NCBI RefSeq assembly: GCF_937889215.1
Contig: NZ_CALBEX010000504.1
Location: forward strand, 1-6,271
From: an uncultured Limnohabitans sp.
Lineage (GTDB): Bacteria > Pseudomonadota > Gammaproteobacteria > Burkholderiales > Burkholderiaceae_C
Reading direction: 5' to 3'
Length of the DNA stretch: 6,271 nucleotides
Part shown: one piece after another, positions 1 to 6,271 of the stretch
Numbering within the stretch: position 1 is the first letter of the stretch
Layout: each line of letters starts with the position of its first letter
Notes under the pieces: model-generated
Told to the model about the DNA's origin: nothing
The model's input: the letters and a program-made list of their open reading frames with translations, nothing else
The model's database searches: none
Translations under genes and position numbers: made by a program

Positions 1-605
1 CCGTGCACAAGGTCACCATCATCCCTCGTGGCCGCGCTTTGGGTGTGACCATGAGCCTGCCTGAAAAAGACCGCTACAGTTTCGACAAAGAGTTCATGCT
101 CAACCAGATCAGCATGCTGTTCGGTGGTCGGATTGCCGAAGAGGTCTTCATGCACCAAATGACAACTGGCGCCAGCAACGACTTCGAGCGTGCTACGTCG
201 ATAGCCCGTGACATGGTGATGCGTTACGGCATGACCGATGCGTTGGGCCCAATGGTTTATGCCGAAAACGAAGGCGAAGTGTTCTTGGGCCGTTCAGTGA
301 CCAAGACCACCAACATGAGCGAGTCCACCATGCAAAAGGTGGATTTGGAAGTGCGTCGCATCATTGATGAGCAGTACAGTTTGGCACGTCGCTTGATCGA
401 AGAGCACAGTGACCAAATGCACGCCATGGCCAAGGCTTTGTTGGAATGGGAAACCATCGACAAAGACCAGATCGACGACATCATGGCAGGACGCGATCCC
501 CTGCCTCCCAAAGACTGGACTCCCCGCACCCCTCCGTCCGGAGGCAACAGCGGTGGTGGCGACACCCCGGTGGTGCAAGCGGAGCCAGCCACCACTGCGG
601 CTTGA
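1..605 (+). CDS. ftsH: ATP-dependent zinc metalloprotease FtsH, C-terminal part (5' end outside window)
   Basis: This is the C-terminal 201 codons of FtsH, the inner-membrane AAA+ protease that degrades misfolded membrane proteins and selected soluble regulators. The frame is already open at base 1; the first two bases finish a codon and the first full codon (3-5) is an internal Val, not a start. What is seen is the M41 peptidase domain: VHKVTIIPRGRALGV directly at the window start, then FGGRIAEE, then TTGASND, whose Asp (codon at 180-182) matches the third zinc ligand of the family (Asp495 in E. coli). EGEVFLGRS and ALLEWETIDKDQIDDIM follow, and the protein ends in a Gly/Pro-rich tail of about 25 residues, expected to be disordered. 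The Walker motifs, HEXXH and the membrane segments lie upstream of the window. The stop TGA is at 603-605, followed by a strong terminator. Identity is very secure. Confidence 0.97.
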   Translation, partial: VHKVTIIPRGRALGVTMSLPEKDRYSFDKEFMLNQISMLFGGRIAEEVFMHQMTTGASNDFERATSIARDMVMRYGMTDALGPMVYAENEGEVFLGRSVTKTTNMSESTMQKVDLEVRRIIDEQYSLARRLIEEHSDQMHAMAKALLEWETIDKDQIDDIMAGRDPLPPKDWTPRTPPSGGNSGGGDTPVVQAEPATTAA

Positions 606-630
606 TTTTCCCTTGGTGATTCACACGACA

Positions 631-654
631 GCGGGGCCTTCGGGCCCCGTTTTT
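631..654 (+). terminator. Rho-independent terminator after ftsH
   Basis: A perfect 7-bp stem CGGGGCC (632-638) pairs with GGCCCCG (643-649) around a TTCG loop (639-642), giving the extra-stable C(UUCG)G tetraloop. It is followed at once by TTTTT (650-654). A630 and G631 can extend the stem by an A-T and a G-U pair. It begins 26 bases after the ftsH stop and ends 40 bases before folP. It should end most ftsH transcripts, so folP needs either read-through or its own promoter in the short 655-690 stretch, where I see no good sigma70 hexamer pair. Confidence 0.93.
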
Positions 655-687
655 CTTGGCTACGATGACTTCGTATTTTTGACCCAC

Positions 688-691
688 GAGG
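688..691 (+). promoter_or_regulatory. Ribosome binding site of folP (bears on start choice)
   Basis: GAGG at 688-691 is the only Shine-Dalgarno match before folP. It lies 3 bases before the first ATG (695) and 6 bases before the second, in-frame ATG (698). The second spacing is closer to normal, so translation may begin at 698. Confidence 0.55.
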
Positions 692-694
692 CCC

Positions 695-1546
695 ATGATG
701 CAATGGCAGACCACCCGATTTGAATTGGACCTTTCACGACCCTGGATCATGGGCATCGTGAACCTCACCCCCGATTCGTTTTCGGATGGCGGACAGCACG
801 TTGATCCCGCTTATGCCCTGCGCCATGCCGAGCAGATGCTGCGCGATGGCGCTGGAATTTTGGATGTAGGAGCCGAGTCGACCAGGCCGGGTGCCAAGGC
901 CGTGCCCTTGGCCGATGAACTGGCCCGTTTGTTGCCTTTTTTACGAGAGGCTATACGTTGGCAGGTGCCGATTTCGGTGGACACCTACAAACCCGAGGTC
1001 ATGCAGGTGGCTCTGGATCTCGGGGTGGACATCGTCAACGACATCTGGGCATTGCGCCAACCCGGTGCCGAGCGTGTGGTGGCGGCTCACCCCTCTTGCG
1101 GTGTCTGTTTGATGCACATGCATCGCGACCCGCAAACCATGCAGTTGGCACCCATGAGCGGTGAGGCAGTGGCCGAGGTTGCCCATTTTTTGAACGCTCG
1201 CACTGAAACACTCCGAGATTTGGGGGTGTCTACCGCACGCTTGGTGCTTGATCCAGGTATTGGGTTTGGAAAAACCGCCGCGCAAAATTTTCAGTTGTTG
1301 GCCCAACAGGCACAACTGCTGCAACTGGGGCGGCCCCTGCTGTCGGGTTGGTCGCGCAAGTCATCTTTGGGCGCTTTATTGGCCGAAAACGGCCAAACAC
1401 CGGACCCAAGCCACAGACTCACCGCCAGCGTGGCTGCGGCTTTGTTGGCCGTTGATCGGGGGGCTTCTGTGGTGCGGGTTCACGATATCAAGCCCACGGC
1501 AGATGCCCTCAAGGTATGGTTGGCTATGCAGTCTGAAAAGCTTTGA
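695..1546 (+). CDS. folP: Dihydropteroate synthase FolP
   Basis: FolP condenses 6-hydroxymethyl-7,8-dihydropterin pyrophosphate with p-aminobenzoate to give 7,8-dihydropteroate in folate synthesis. It is cytosolic and is the sulfonamide target. The 283-residue product matches the usual length (E. coli 282) and carries the TIM-barrel landmarks in order: IMGIVNLTPDSFSDGG (18-33, with metal/diphosphate Asn23), DVGAESTRPGA (57-67), SVDT (94-97), NDI (115-117), LMHMH (139-143), DPGIGFGKT (186-194), SRKS (220-223, Lys222) and RVHD (261-264). The sulfonamide-site residues corresponding to E. coli Phe28, Thr62 and Pro64 are all wild type, so this looks like the chromosomal sensitive enzyme, not a sul-type gene. 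Two adjacent ATG codons (695, 698) are possible starts; RBS spacing favours 698, which also brings the N-terminal motif numbering into line with E. coli. It lies 92 bp before glmM in the same direction. Confidence 0.97.
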   Translation: MMQWQTTRFELDLSRPWIMGIVNLTPDSFSDGGQHVDPAYALRHAEQMLRDGAGILDVGAESTRPGAKAVPLADELARLLPFLREAIRWQVPISVDTYKPEVMQVALDLGVDIVNDIWALRQPGAERVVAAHPSCGVCLMHMHRDPQTMQLAPMSGEAVAEVAHFLNARTETLRDLGVSTARLVLDPGIGFGKTAAQNFQLLAQQAQLLQLGRPLLSGWSRKSSLGALLAENGQTPDPSHRLTASVAAALLAVDRGASVVRVHDIKPTADALKVWLAMQSEKL

Positions 1547-1599
1547 TGCGCTGATGTCGGATCAGTGTTCCTGTCAGCAATTTGCGGAGGCTGGGCCGC

Positions 1600-1605
1600 T
1601 AAAAT
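1600..1605 (+). promoter_or_regulatory. Candidate -10 element of a glmM promoter (weak)
   Basis: TAAAAT at 1600-1605 matches the sigma70 -10 consensus at 5 of 6 positions and lies 33 bases before glmM, in the non-coding 92-bp gap after folP. No good -35 sits at normal spacing; the nearest TTG-containing hexamer (TTGCGG, 1582-1587) matches poorly and is too close at 12 bp. If real, glmM has its own promoter in addition to any folP read-through. Confidence 0.3.
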
Positions 1606-1638
1606 CGATGTTCTGGTTATCAAAATAAGGGCGGGTTC

Positions 1639-2967
1639 ATGGCGAGACAATATTTCGGTACAGACGGCATTCGCGGCACCGTGGGCCAAAGCCCCATCAC
1701 GCCCGATTTCATTTTGCGATTGGCGCATGCGGTGGGCCGGGTGTTGAAAGCTCAGGAAGCTCACCCCGTGGTGCTGATTGGCAAAGACACCCGAATTTCG
1801 GGTTACATGCTCGAAAGTGCGCTGGAGTCTGGTTTCAATTCGGCAGGTGTGGACGTGGTGCTGTTGGGCCCGATTCCAACGCCAGCGGTGGCCTATCTGA
1901 CCCGGGCGCAGCGCGCTTCTTTGGGGGTGGTGATCAGCGCCAGCCACAATCCTTTTGCCGACAATGGCATCAAGTTTTTCAGTGCGCAGGGTAAGAAACT
2001 GCCTGATGCTTGGGAGGCGCAAGTGGAGGCCGCATTGCTCGAAGCGCCTGTCTGGGTGGACTCCGCTTCGCTGGGCAAAACCCGTCGCCTCAACGATGCC
2101 GCTGGCCGTTACATCGAATTTTGCAAAAGCACGTTCTCCAACGATTTGACTCTCAAGGGTTTGAAAATCGTGGTGGACGCCGCACACGGGGCCGCATACC
2201 AAATTGCGCCCAAGGTGTTTCATGAATTGGGGGCCGAGGTGATCGCGATCGGCTGCTCACCCGATGGCCTCAACATCAACAAAGAGGTCGGCGCAACCCA
2301 CCCACAAGCCTTGGTTCAGACCGTGAAAGACCATGGGGCTGATTACGGCATTGCGCTCGACGGCGATGCAGACAGGTTGCAGTTCGTAGACGCTTCGGGT
2401 CGCTTGTTCAATGGCGATGAGTTGTTGTATTTGATGGTGGCTGACCGACTGGCCCGAGACGAAGCCGTGCCTGGCGTGGTAGGGACACTGATGACCAATT
2501 TGGCGGTTGAGTTGGCGCTCAAGCAGCGGGGCGTGCAATTCGAACGGGCCAAAGTGGGTGACCGCTATGTCTTGGAAGTTCTTCACGCAAAAGGATGGCT
2601 GCTGGGCGGTGAGGGTTCTGGCCATTTGCTGGCGCTCGACAAGCACACCACAGGGGACGGTTTGGTGAGTGCCTTGCAGGTGCTGCAAGCCTGTGTCGGC
2701 AGTGGACAAACCATGGCCCAGCTGTTGGAGGGCGTTGTGTTGTTTCCCCAAACTCTGATCAATGTCCGTTTGAGCCCTGGCTTTGATTGGAAAGGCCACC
2801 GACCTTTGTGGGAGGCCAAAGAGACTGCTGAGGCTGAGCTGGGAGCGTCGGGCAGGGTGTTGATTCGCGCCAGTGGCACCGAACCCTTGGTGCGCGTCAT
2901 GGTGGAGGCCCGCGATGCGGCGCAGTCCCAGCAATGTGCTGAGCGCATTGCGGCCACTTTGGCTTGA
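1639..2967 (+). CDS. glmM: Phosphoglucosamine mutase GlmM
   Basis: GlmM interconverts glucosamine-6-phosphate and glucosamine-1-phosphate, the step before GlmU on the way to UDP-GlcNAc for peptidoglycan and LPS. The product has 442 residues (E. coli 445) with every hallmark of the alpha-D-phosphohexomutase family: N-terminal FGTDGIRG (6-13), the catalytic serine loop [16 protein letters not shown] with Ser102 as phosphoserine, the magnesium loop DGDADR (Asp241, Asp243, Asp245), the sugar-binding GGEGSGH (323-329) and the phosphate-binding [12 protein letters not shown] (410-421). The S-A-S-H-N-P form and the length favour GlmM over phosphomannomutase/ManB. The start ATG is supported by the N-terminal motif and an AAGG (1627-1630) 8 bases upstream. 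The serine must be phosphorylated for activity. It follows folP in the widely conserved folP-glmM order and meets ppsR tail to tail, 46 bp away. Confidence 0.97.
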   Translation: MARQYFGTDGIRGTVGQSPITPDFILRLAHAVGRVLKAQEAHPVVLIGKDTRISGYMLESALESGFNSAGVDVVLLGPIPTPAVAYLTRAQRASLGVVISASHNPFADNGIKFFSAQGKKLPDAWEAQVEAALLEAPVWVDSASLGKTRRLNDAAGRYIEFCKSTFSNDLTLKGLKIVVDAAHGAAYQIAPKVFHELGAEVIAIGCSPDGLNINKEVGATHPQALVQTVKDHGADYGIALDGDADRLQFVDASGRLFNGDELLYLMVADRLARDEAVPGVVGTLMTNLAVELALKQRGVQFERAKVGDRYVLEVLHAKGWLLGGEGSGHLLALDKHTTGDGLVSALQVLQACVGSGQTMAQLLEGVVLFPQTLINVRLSPGFDWKGHRPLWEAKETAEAELGASGRVLIRASGTEPLVRVMVEARDAAQSQQCAERIAATLA

Positions 2968-3013
2968 GGGGTTTCAGCGGTCTGCTTTGTGGGCTTGAGG
3001 CCGAACGCCAAAA

Positions 3014-3835
3014 TCAATAAATCAGCCGCTCTGGCTTGATCTCTTGCAAGATGGTTGTGGCAATCTCTTCAATCGACTTGGTGGTGGTGGACAGCCAGCG
3101 GATGCTGGACCGGCGCATCATGGCTTCTGCCTCTGACACTTCCATGCGGCAGTTTTCAAGGCTGGCGTAACGGGAGTTGGGCCGGCGCTCGGCGCGTATT
3201 TCGGCCAGCCGATCGGGGTGAATGCTCAATCCAAAAATTTTTTGCCGGTGAGGCACCAGGGCAGGGGGCAGCTGTTTGCGGTCAAAGTCTTCTGGAATCA
3301 AAGGGTAGTTGGCGGCTTTCAATCCGTGCTGCATGGCCAAGTACAAGCTGGTTGGGGTTTTGCCGCTGCGGCTGACGCCTACCAAAATCACATCGGCCGA
3401 CTCCAGGTCTCGGTTGGACTGGCCATCGTCATGGGCCAGCGAGAAGTTGATGGCTTCGATCCGGTCGTGGTATTCCTGGCTTTTGCTCACATCCGAGAAA
3501 CGGCCGATGCGGTGGTGTGATTTGATGCCCAATTCGCTTTCCAGGGGGTTCACAAAGGTGCCAAACATGTCCAGCAGCATGCCTTGGCAGTTTTCTTGCA
3601 GCACTTTGAGGACATCCATGTTCACCAAGGTGGTGAACACGATCGGTTTGTTGCCCTCGGCGTCGCCAGTGTGGTTGATTTGCCGAACCGCTTGGTGTGC
3701 TTTGTCGATGGTGTCGGTGAAGGGCAGTCGCACATGCCGGGTTTTCATGTCGAACTGGGCCAGTATGGCGTTGCCGAAAGTTTCGGCGGTGATGCCGGTG
3801 CCGTCTGAGACGAAAAAAACGGTGCGGTTTGACAT
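3014..3835 (-). CDS. ppsR: Phosphoenolpyruvate synthase regulatory protein (bifunctional kinase/pyrophosphorylase, DUF299 family)
   Basis: The product belongs to the PSRP/DUF299 family. These proteins inactivate PEP synthase by ADP-dependent phosphorylation of an active-site threonine and reactivate it by phosphate-dependent dephosphorylation that releases pyrophosphate. With the start at 3835 it has 273 residues (E. coli PpsR 277). Seen: an N-terminal VFFVSDGTGITAET block (residues 6-19), and the P-loop-like GVSRSGKTPTSLYLA starting near residue 153, followed by HGLKAANYPLIPEDF. The C-terminal stretch RRPNSRYASLENCRMEVSEAEAMMRR is also typical. A longer frame starts at an ATG ending at 3895 and would add 20 residues ([10 protein letters not shown]...); I prefer 3835 because family members begin just before the SDGT block. 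Neither start has a clear Shine-Dalgarno. The target gene ppsA is directly divergent, which strongly supports the PEP synthase version of the family over the PPDK version. Confidence 0.95.
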   Translation of the reverse strand: MSNRTVFFVSDGTGITAETFGNAILAQFDMKTRHVRLPFTDTIDKAHQAVRQINHTGDAEGNKPIVFTTLVNMDVLKVLQENCQGMLLDMFGTFVNPLESELGIKSHHRIGRFSDVSKSQEYHDRIEAINFSLAHDDGQSNRDLESADVILVGVSRSGKTPTSLYLAMQHGLKAANYPLIPEDFDRKQLPPALVPHRQKIFGLSIHPDRLAEIRAERRPNSRYASLENCRMEVSEAEAMMRRSSIRWLSTTTKSIEEIATTILQEIKPERLIY

Positions 3836-3874
3836 GGTTGAGGTAATTTCAAATGGCGGAGTCAACAAGACCCC

Positions 3875-3880
3875 TAAAAT
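3875..3880 (+). promoter_or_regulatory. Candidate -10 element for ppsA (weak)
   Basis: TAAAAT (5 of 6) lies within CTAAAATC, the same octamer found upstream of glmM at 1599-1606. A start about 7 bases downstream would give a leader of roughly 90 nt that contains all three pairing segments described for 3906-3962. No good -35 is visible. Only 16 bases separate the downstream hairpin from the ppsA start codon, so a ppsA promoter in this gap has to lie left of, or overlap, the hairpin. Confidence 0.3.
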
Positions 3881-3886
3881 CAGTCG

Positions 3887-3892
3887 ATTATC
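3887..3892 (-). promoter_or_regulatory. Candidate -10 element for ppsR (weak)
   Basis: On the minus strand GATAAT (5 of 6 matches to TATAAT) lies 51 bases upstream of the 3835 start codon. There is no recognisable -35 at 16-18 bp. If real, the transcript would begin inside the longer reading frame and so support the shorter ppsR start. Confidence 0.25.
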
Positions 3893-3905
3893 CATTGCTG
3901 TCTAT

Positions 3906-3962
3906 TCGGGGTTCCATTCAAAGAACAACAAAAACCCCGGTTGCGCCTTGGAGCCGGGTTTT
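3906..3962 (+). promoter_or_regulatory. ppsA leader with two mutually exclusive hairpins (possible attenuator)
   Basis: Segment 1, TCGGGGTT (3906-3913), can pair with segment 2, AACCCCGG (3933-3940): 8 bp including one G-U, loop of 19 bases. Segment 2, taken as AAAACCCCGG (3931-3940), can instead pair with segment 3, CCGGGTTTT (3954-3962): 9 bp with one bulged C and a 13-base loop. The second hairpin ends in its own T-run and looks like an intrinsic terminator. On the opposite strand the same hairpin is followed by TTTTTGTTGTT, so it could also act as a minus-strand terminator. The pairing is read directly from sequence; regulation is inference. Confidence 0.45.
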
Positions 3963-3968
3963 AACTTT

Positions 3969-3972
3969 GGAG
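3969..3972 (+). promoter_or_regulatory. Ribosome binding site of ppsA
   Basis: GGAG lies 6 bases before the ATG at 3979, and only 6 bases after the end of the 3931-3962 hairpin. It fixes the start, which agrees with the family N-terminus. The frame has no stop for a long way upstream, so the start rests on this site and on homology. Confidence 0.8.
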
Positions 3973-3978
3973 CTTTGT

Positions 3979-6271
3979 ATGTCTGAACTTTTCAATGAGA
4001 CCGCCTTGGTTGTTCCCTTTGAACAATTGCGCATGACCGACGTCGAGTCGGTTGGGGGCAAAAACGCGAGTTTGGGGGAAATGATTTCCCAGTTGCCTTC
4101 TGGCGTTCGCGTGCCCACGGGTTTTGCCACCACCGCCCACGCTTTTCGTCAGTTTTTGGCGTTTGGGGGCCTGACCGAGCGCATCAATGCGCGTTTGGAC
4201 GCTTTGGATACCGAGGACGTGCGCGCCTTGGCCGCAGCGGGTGCTGAAATTCGCGCCATGGTCGAAGCCCAGCCTTTCCCGGCCGACTTGGCGCAAGCGA
4301 TTCGCGAAGCTTTTGTGCGTTTGCAGGGCGACAACCCTGAGGCTTCGTTTGCGGTGCGCTCTTCGGCCACCGCCGAAGATTTGCCCGATGCGTCGTTCGC
4401 AGGCCAACAAGAAACCTTCCTGAACGTGGTCGGCATCGAGGACGTGCTGCACAAGATGAAAGAGGTGTTCGCCTCCTTGTACAACGACCGCGCCATCAGC
4501 TACCGCGTGCACAAGGGTTTTGCCCACGCGGACGTGGCCTTGTCGGCGGGTGTGCAGCGCATGGTGCGCTCCGATTTGGGTGCGGCCGGTGTCATGTTCA
4601 CCATCGACACCGAGTCGGGCTTCGAAGACGTGGTGTTCATCACCTCCAGCTATGGCTTGGGAGAGACGGTGGTGCAGGGTGCCGTCAATCCAGACGAGTT
4701 CTATGTCTACAAGCCGATGTTGGCCGCGGGCAATCGCAGCGTGATCCGCCGTAACCTGGGCTCCAAGCTGATCGAGATGGTGTTTGCCACCCCCGCTGAA
4801 AAAGCCGCTTCGGGCAAGTTGGTCAAAACCACCGACGTGCCCACCGAACTGCGCAACCGCTACAGCCTGACCGATGTTGAGGTCGAGCAATTGGCCCGCT
4901 ACGCGGTGGTCATCGAGCAGCATTACGGCCGCGCCATGGACATTGAGTGGGGCAAAGACGGCACCGATGGCTTGCTCTACATCTTGCAAGCGCGACCAGA
5001 AACGGTGAAGAGCCAAGCCAAAGGCACGCCAGAGCTGCGTTACAAGCTCAAAGGCAAAAGTGCCATCCTGGCCGAGGGCAGGGCGATTGGCCAAAAAATC
5101 GGCACGGGCCCCGTGCGCTTGGTGCACAACATCAGCGAGATGGACCAAGTCCAGCCCGGTGATGTGTTGGTGACCGACATGACCGACCCTAATTGGGAGC
5201 CCGTCATGAAGCGCGCCAGCGCCATTGTGACCAACCGGGGTGGTCGCACTTGCCACGCCGCCATCATTGCCCGAGAACTGGGAATTCCTGCGGTGGTCGG
5301 TTGCGGAAACGCCACCGAGCAACTTGCCGAAGGCACGCTGGTCACCGTCAGCTGCGCCGAGGGCGATACCGGCCACATTTACGACGGCTTGCTGGAAACC
5401 GAGATCAGCGAGATCCAGCGCGGTGTGCTGCCCGAGATCAAAACCAAGATCATGATGAACGTGGGTAACCCCCAGCTGGCCTTTGATTTTGCTCAGCTGC
5501 CCAATGCCGGTGTAGGCCTGGCCCGTCTGGAGTTCATCATCAACAACAACATTGGCGTGCATCCCAAGGCCATCCTGGATTACCCCGCCATCGACGCTGA
5601 CCTGAAAAAAGCCGTGGAATCCGTTGCCCGTGGCCATGCGTCCCCCCGTGCTTTTTATGTGGACAAAGTCACCGAAGGCGTGGCCAGCATCGCCGCCGCT
5701 TTCTGGCCCAAGCCGGTTATCGTTCGTTTGTCGGACTTCAAGAGCAACGAATACCGCAAACTCATTGGCGGCAGCCGTTACGAGCCGGAAGAAGAAAACC
5801 CGATGTTGGGTTTCCGCGGCGCAGCGCGTTACATCAGCCGCGATTTTGGCGAAGCTTTTGCCATGGAGTGCGAAGCCCTCAAGCGCGTGCGCGGTGAGAT
5901 GGGCCTGACCAACGTGCAGATCATGGTGCCCTTTGTGCGCACTTTGGGGCAAGCCGAAAAGGTCACCCAGCTGTTGGCCAGCCAAGGTTTGCGCCGTGGT
6001 GAAGAGGGCCTCAAAGTCATCATGATGTGCGAGGTGCCCAGCAACGCCATCCTGGCGGCGCAGTTCCTCGAGTTCTTCGATGGCTTTTCGATTGGCTCCA
6101 ACGACCTGACTCAGCTGACTTTGGGCCTGGACCGTGACTCGGGCATGGAACTGCTGGCCGCTGATTTTGACGAACGTGATCCGGCGGTCACAGCCTTGAT
6201 CTCGCAAGCCATCCAAGCCTGCTTGGCGCAGGGCAAATACATCGGCATTTGCGGCCAGGGCCCCTCGGACC
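3979..6271 (+). CDS. ppsA: Phosphoenolpyruvate synthase PpsA (3' end outside window)
   Basis: PpsA (pyruvate, water dikinase) makes PEP, AMP and phosphate from pyruvate, ATP and water, feeding gluconeogenesis. The window holds 764 codons plus one base of a protein of about 790-800 residues (E. coli 792), so about 35 residues are missing. Domains in order: ATP-binding domain with [11 protein letters not shown] (25-35), [20 protein letters not shown] (127-146) and QARPETV (337-343); swivelling phosphohistidine domain with [21 protein letters not shown], catalytic His426; C-terminal TIM barrel with [26 protein letters not shown] (607-618), MMCEVPSN (Glu685, likely Mg ligand), [18 protein letters not shown] (704-721, Asp709 likely Mg ligand), and GICGQGPSD with catalytic Cys758 next to the window edge. 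Thr424 is the expected PpsR phosphorylation site (Thr419 in E. coli). No frameshift or internal stop is seen. Codon use is strongly GC3-biased, which keeps the antisense strand open. Divergent from ppsR. Confidence 0.97.
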   Translation, partial: MSELFNETALVVPFEQLRMTDVESVGGKNASLGEMISQLPSGVRVPTGFATTAHAFRQFLAFGGLTERINARLDALDTEDVRALAAAGAEIRAMVEAQPFPADLAQAIREAFVRLQGDNPEASFAVRSSATAEDLPDASFAGQQETFLNVVGIEDVLHKMKEVFASLYNDRAISYRVHKGFAHADVALSAGVQRMVRSDLGAAGVMFTIDTESGFEDVVFITSSYGLGETVVQGAVNPDEFYVYKPMLAAGNRSVIRRNLGSKLIEMVFATPAEKAASGKLVKTTDVPTELRNRYSLTDVEVEQLARYAVVIEQHYGRAMDIEWGKDGTDGLLYILQARPETVKSQAKGTPELRYKLKGKSAILAEGRAIGQKIGTGPVRLVHNISEMDQVQPGDVLVTDMTDPNWEPVMKRASAIVTNRGGRTCHAAIIARELGIPAVVGCGNATEQLAEGTLVTVSCAEGDTGHIYDGLLETEISEIQRGVLPEIKTKIMMNVGNPQLAFDFAQLPNAGVGLARLEFIINNNIGVHPKAILDYPAIDADLKKAVESVARGHASPRAFYVDKVTEGVASIAAAFWPKPVIVRLSDFKSNEYRKLIGGSRYEPEEENPMLGFRGAARYISRDFGEAFAMECEALKRVRGEMGLTNVQIMVPFVRTLGQAEKVTQLLASQGLRRGEEGLKVIMMCEVPSNAILAAQFLEFFDGFSIGSNDLTQLTLGLDRDSGMELLAADFDERDPAVTALISQAIQACLAQGKYIGICGQGPSD

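Noticed and set aside
695..1546. Possibility of an acquired sulfonamide-resistance dihydropteroate synthase
   Set aside because: The sulfonamide-contact residues are wild type, the gene sits in the conserved chromosomal folP-glmM setting, and no mobile element is nearby.
1480..2223. Minus-strand open frame of 247 codons over the folP end and glmM start
   Set aside because: It lies antisense to glmM and the gap, with no recognisable motif; the sense strand has clear GlmM signatures, including Ser102.
2257..2934. Minus-strand open frame of 225 codons in glmM
   Set aside because: Antisense shadow of the GlmM C-terminal half, which carries DGDADR, GEGSGH and RASGTEP on the + strand.
2961..3000. 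Repeated GGCTTGAGG at 2961-2969 and 2992-3000
   Set aside because: A 9-base direct repeat, one copy spanning the glmM stop codon. It is too short, and has no further structure, to support a function or an attachment site.
3020..3041. Weak hairpin at the 3' end of ppsR (AATCAGCC with GGCTTGATC)
   Set aside because: The stem is short with a bulge, lies within the last ppsR codons and is followed on the minus strand by TATTGATTTT rather than a T-run, so it is not a convincing terminator.
3309..3986. Plus-strand open frame of 225 codons opposite ppsR
   Set aside because: Shadow of ppsR. It ends in a different frame from ppsA a few bases past the ppsA start and shows no domain.
3961..6216. Long minus-strand open frame of about 750 codons opposite ppsA
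   Set aside because: It is the antisense shadow of ppsA. The sense frame encodes every PEP synthase motif without interruption, while the minus translation is a His/Ala/Gly/Gln-rich sequence with no recognisable domain. Strong GC3 bias in ppsA removes stops from the opposite strand.

Overview
The window is an ordinary chromosomal housekeeping segment of a betaproteobacterium. Protein signatures, moderately high GC and the ftsH-folP-glmM order suggest Burkholderiales, probably a Comamonadaceae-like lineage. That placement is inference from the look of the proteins; no 16S gene or other marker is present. I saw no mobile elements, CRISPR arrays, tRNA or rRNA genes, or phage genes.

Layout. Bases 1-605 hold the 3' end of ftsH (membrane AAA+ zinc protease), closed by a textbook intrinsic terminator with a C(UUCG)G loop at 631-654. 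Next on the + strand come folP (dihydropteroate synthase, 695-1546) and glmM (phosphoglucosamine mutase, 1639-2967), the conserved bacterial ftsH-folP-glmM cluster. A 46-bp convergent junction follows. ppsR (PEP synthase regulatory kinase/phosphotransferase) lies on the - strand at 3014-3835. Divergent from it on the + strand is ppsA (phosphoenolpyruvate synthase), which starts at 3979 and runs off the window end just after its catalytic cysteine. The longest annotatable reading frame antisense to ppsA (about 750 codons) is a codon-bias shadow, not a gene.

How the genes fit. FolP makes dihydropteroate for folate. GlmM makes glucosamine-1-phosphate for peptidoglycan and LPS. FtsH does quality control in the inner membrane. 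PpsA converts pyruvate to PEP at the entry to gluconeogenesis. PpsR is expected to switch PpsA off and on by phosphorylating and dephosphorylating the threonine two residues before the catalytic histidine (Thr424/His426 here). Regulator and target sit head to head with 143 bp between their start codons.

The most interesting non-coding signal is in that 143-bp gap. Three segments (3906-3913, 3931-3940, 3954-3962) can form two mutually exclusive hairpins just upstream of the ppsA ribosome binding site, which resembles a transcription attenuator. This is a hypothesis from pairing read by eye. I found no convincing evidence of a previously undescribed system in this window.
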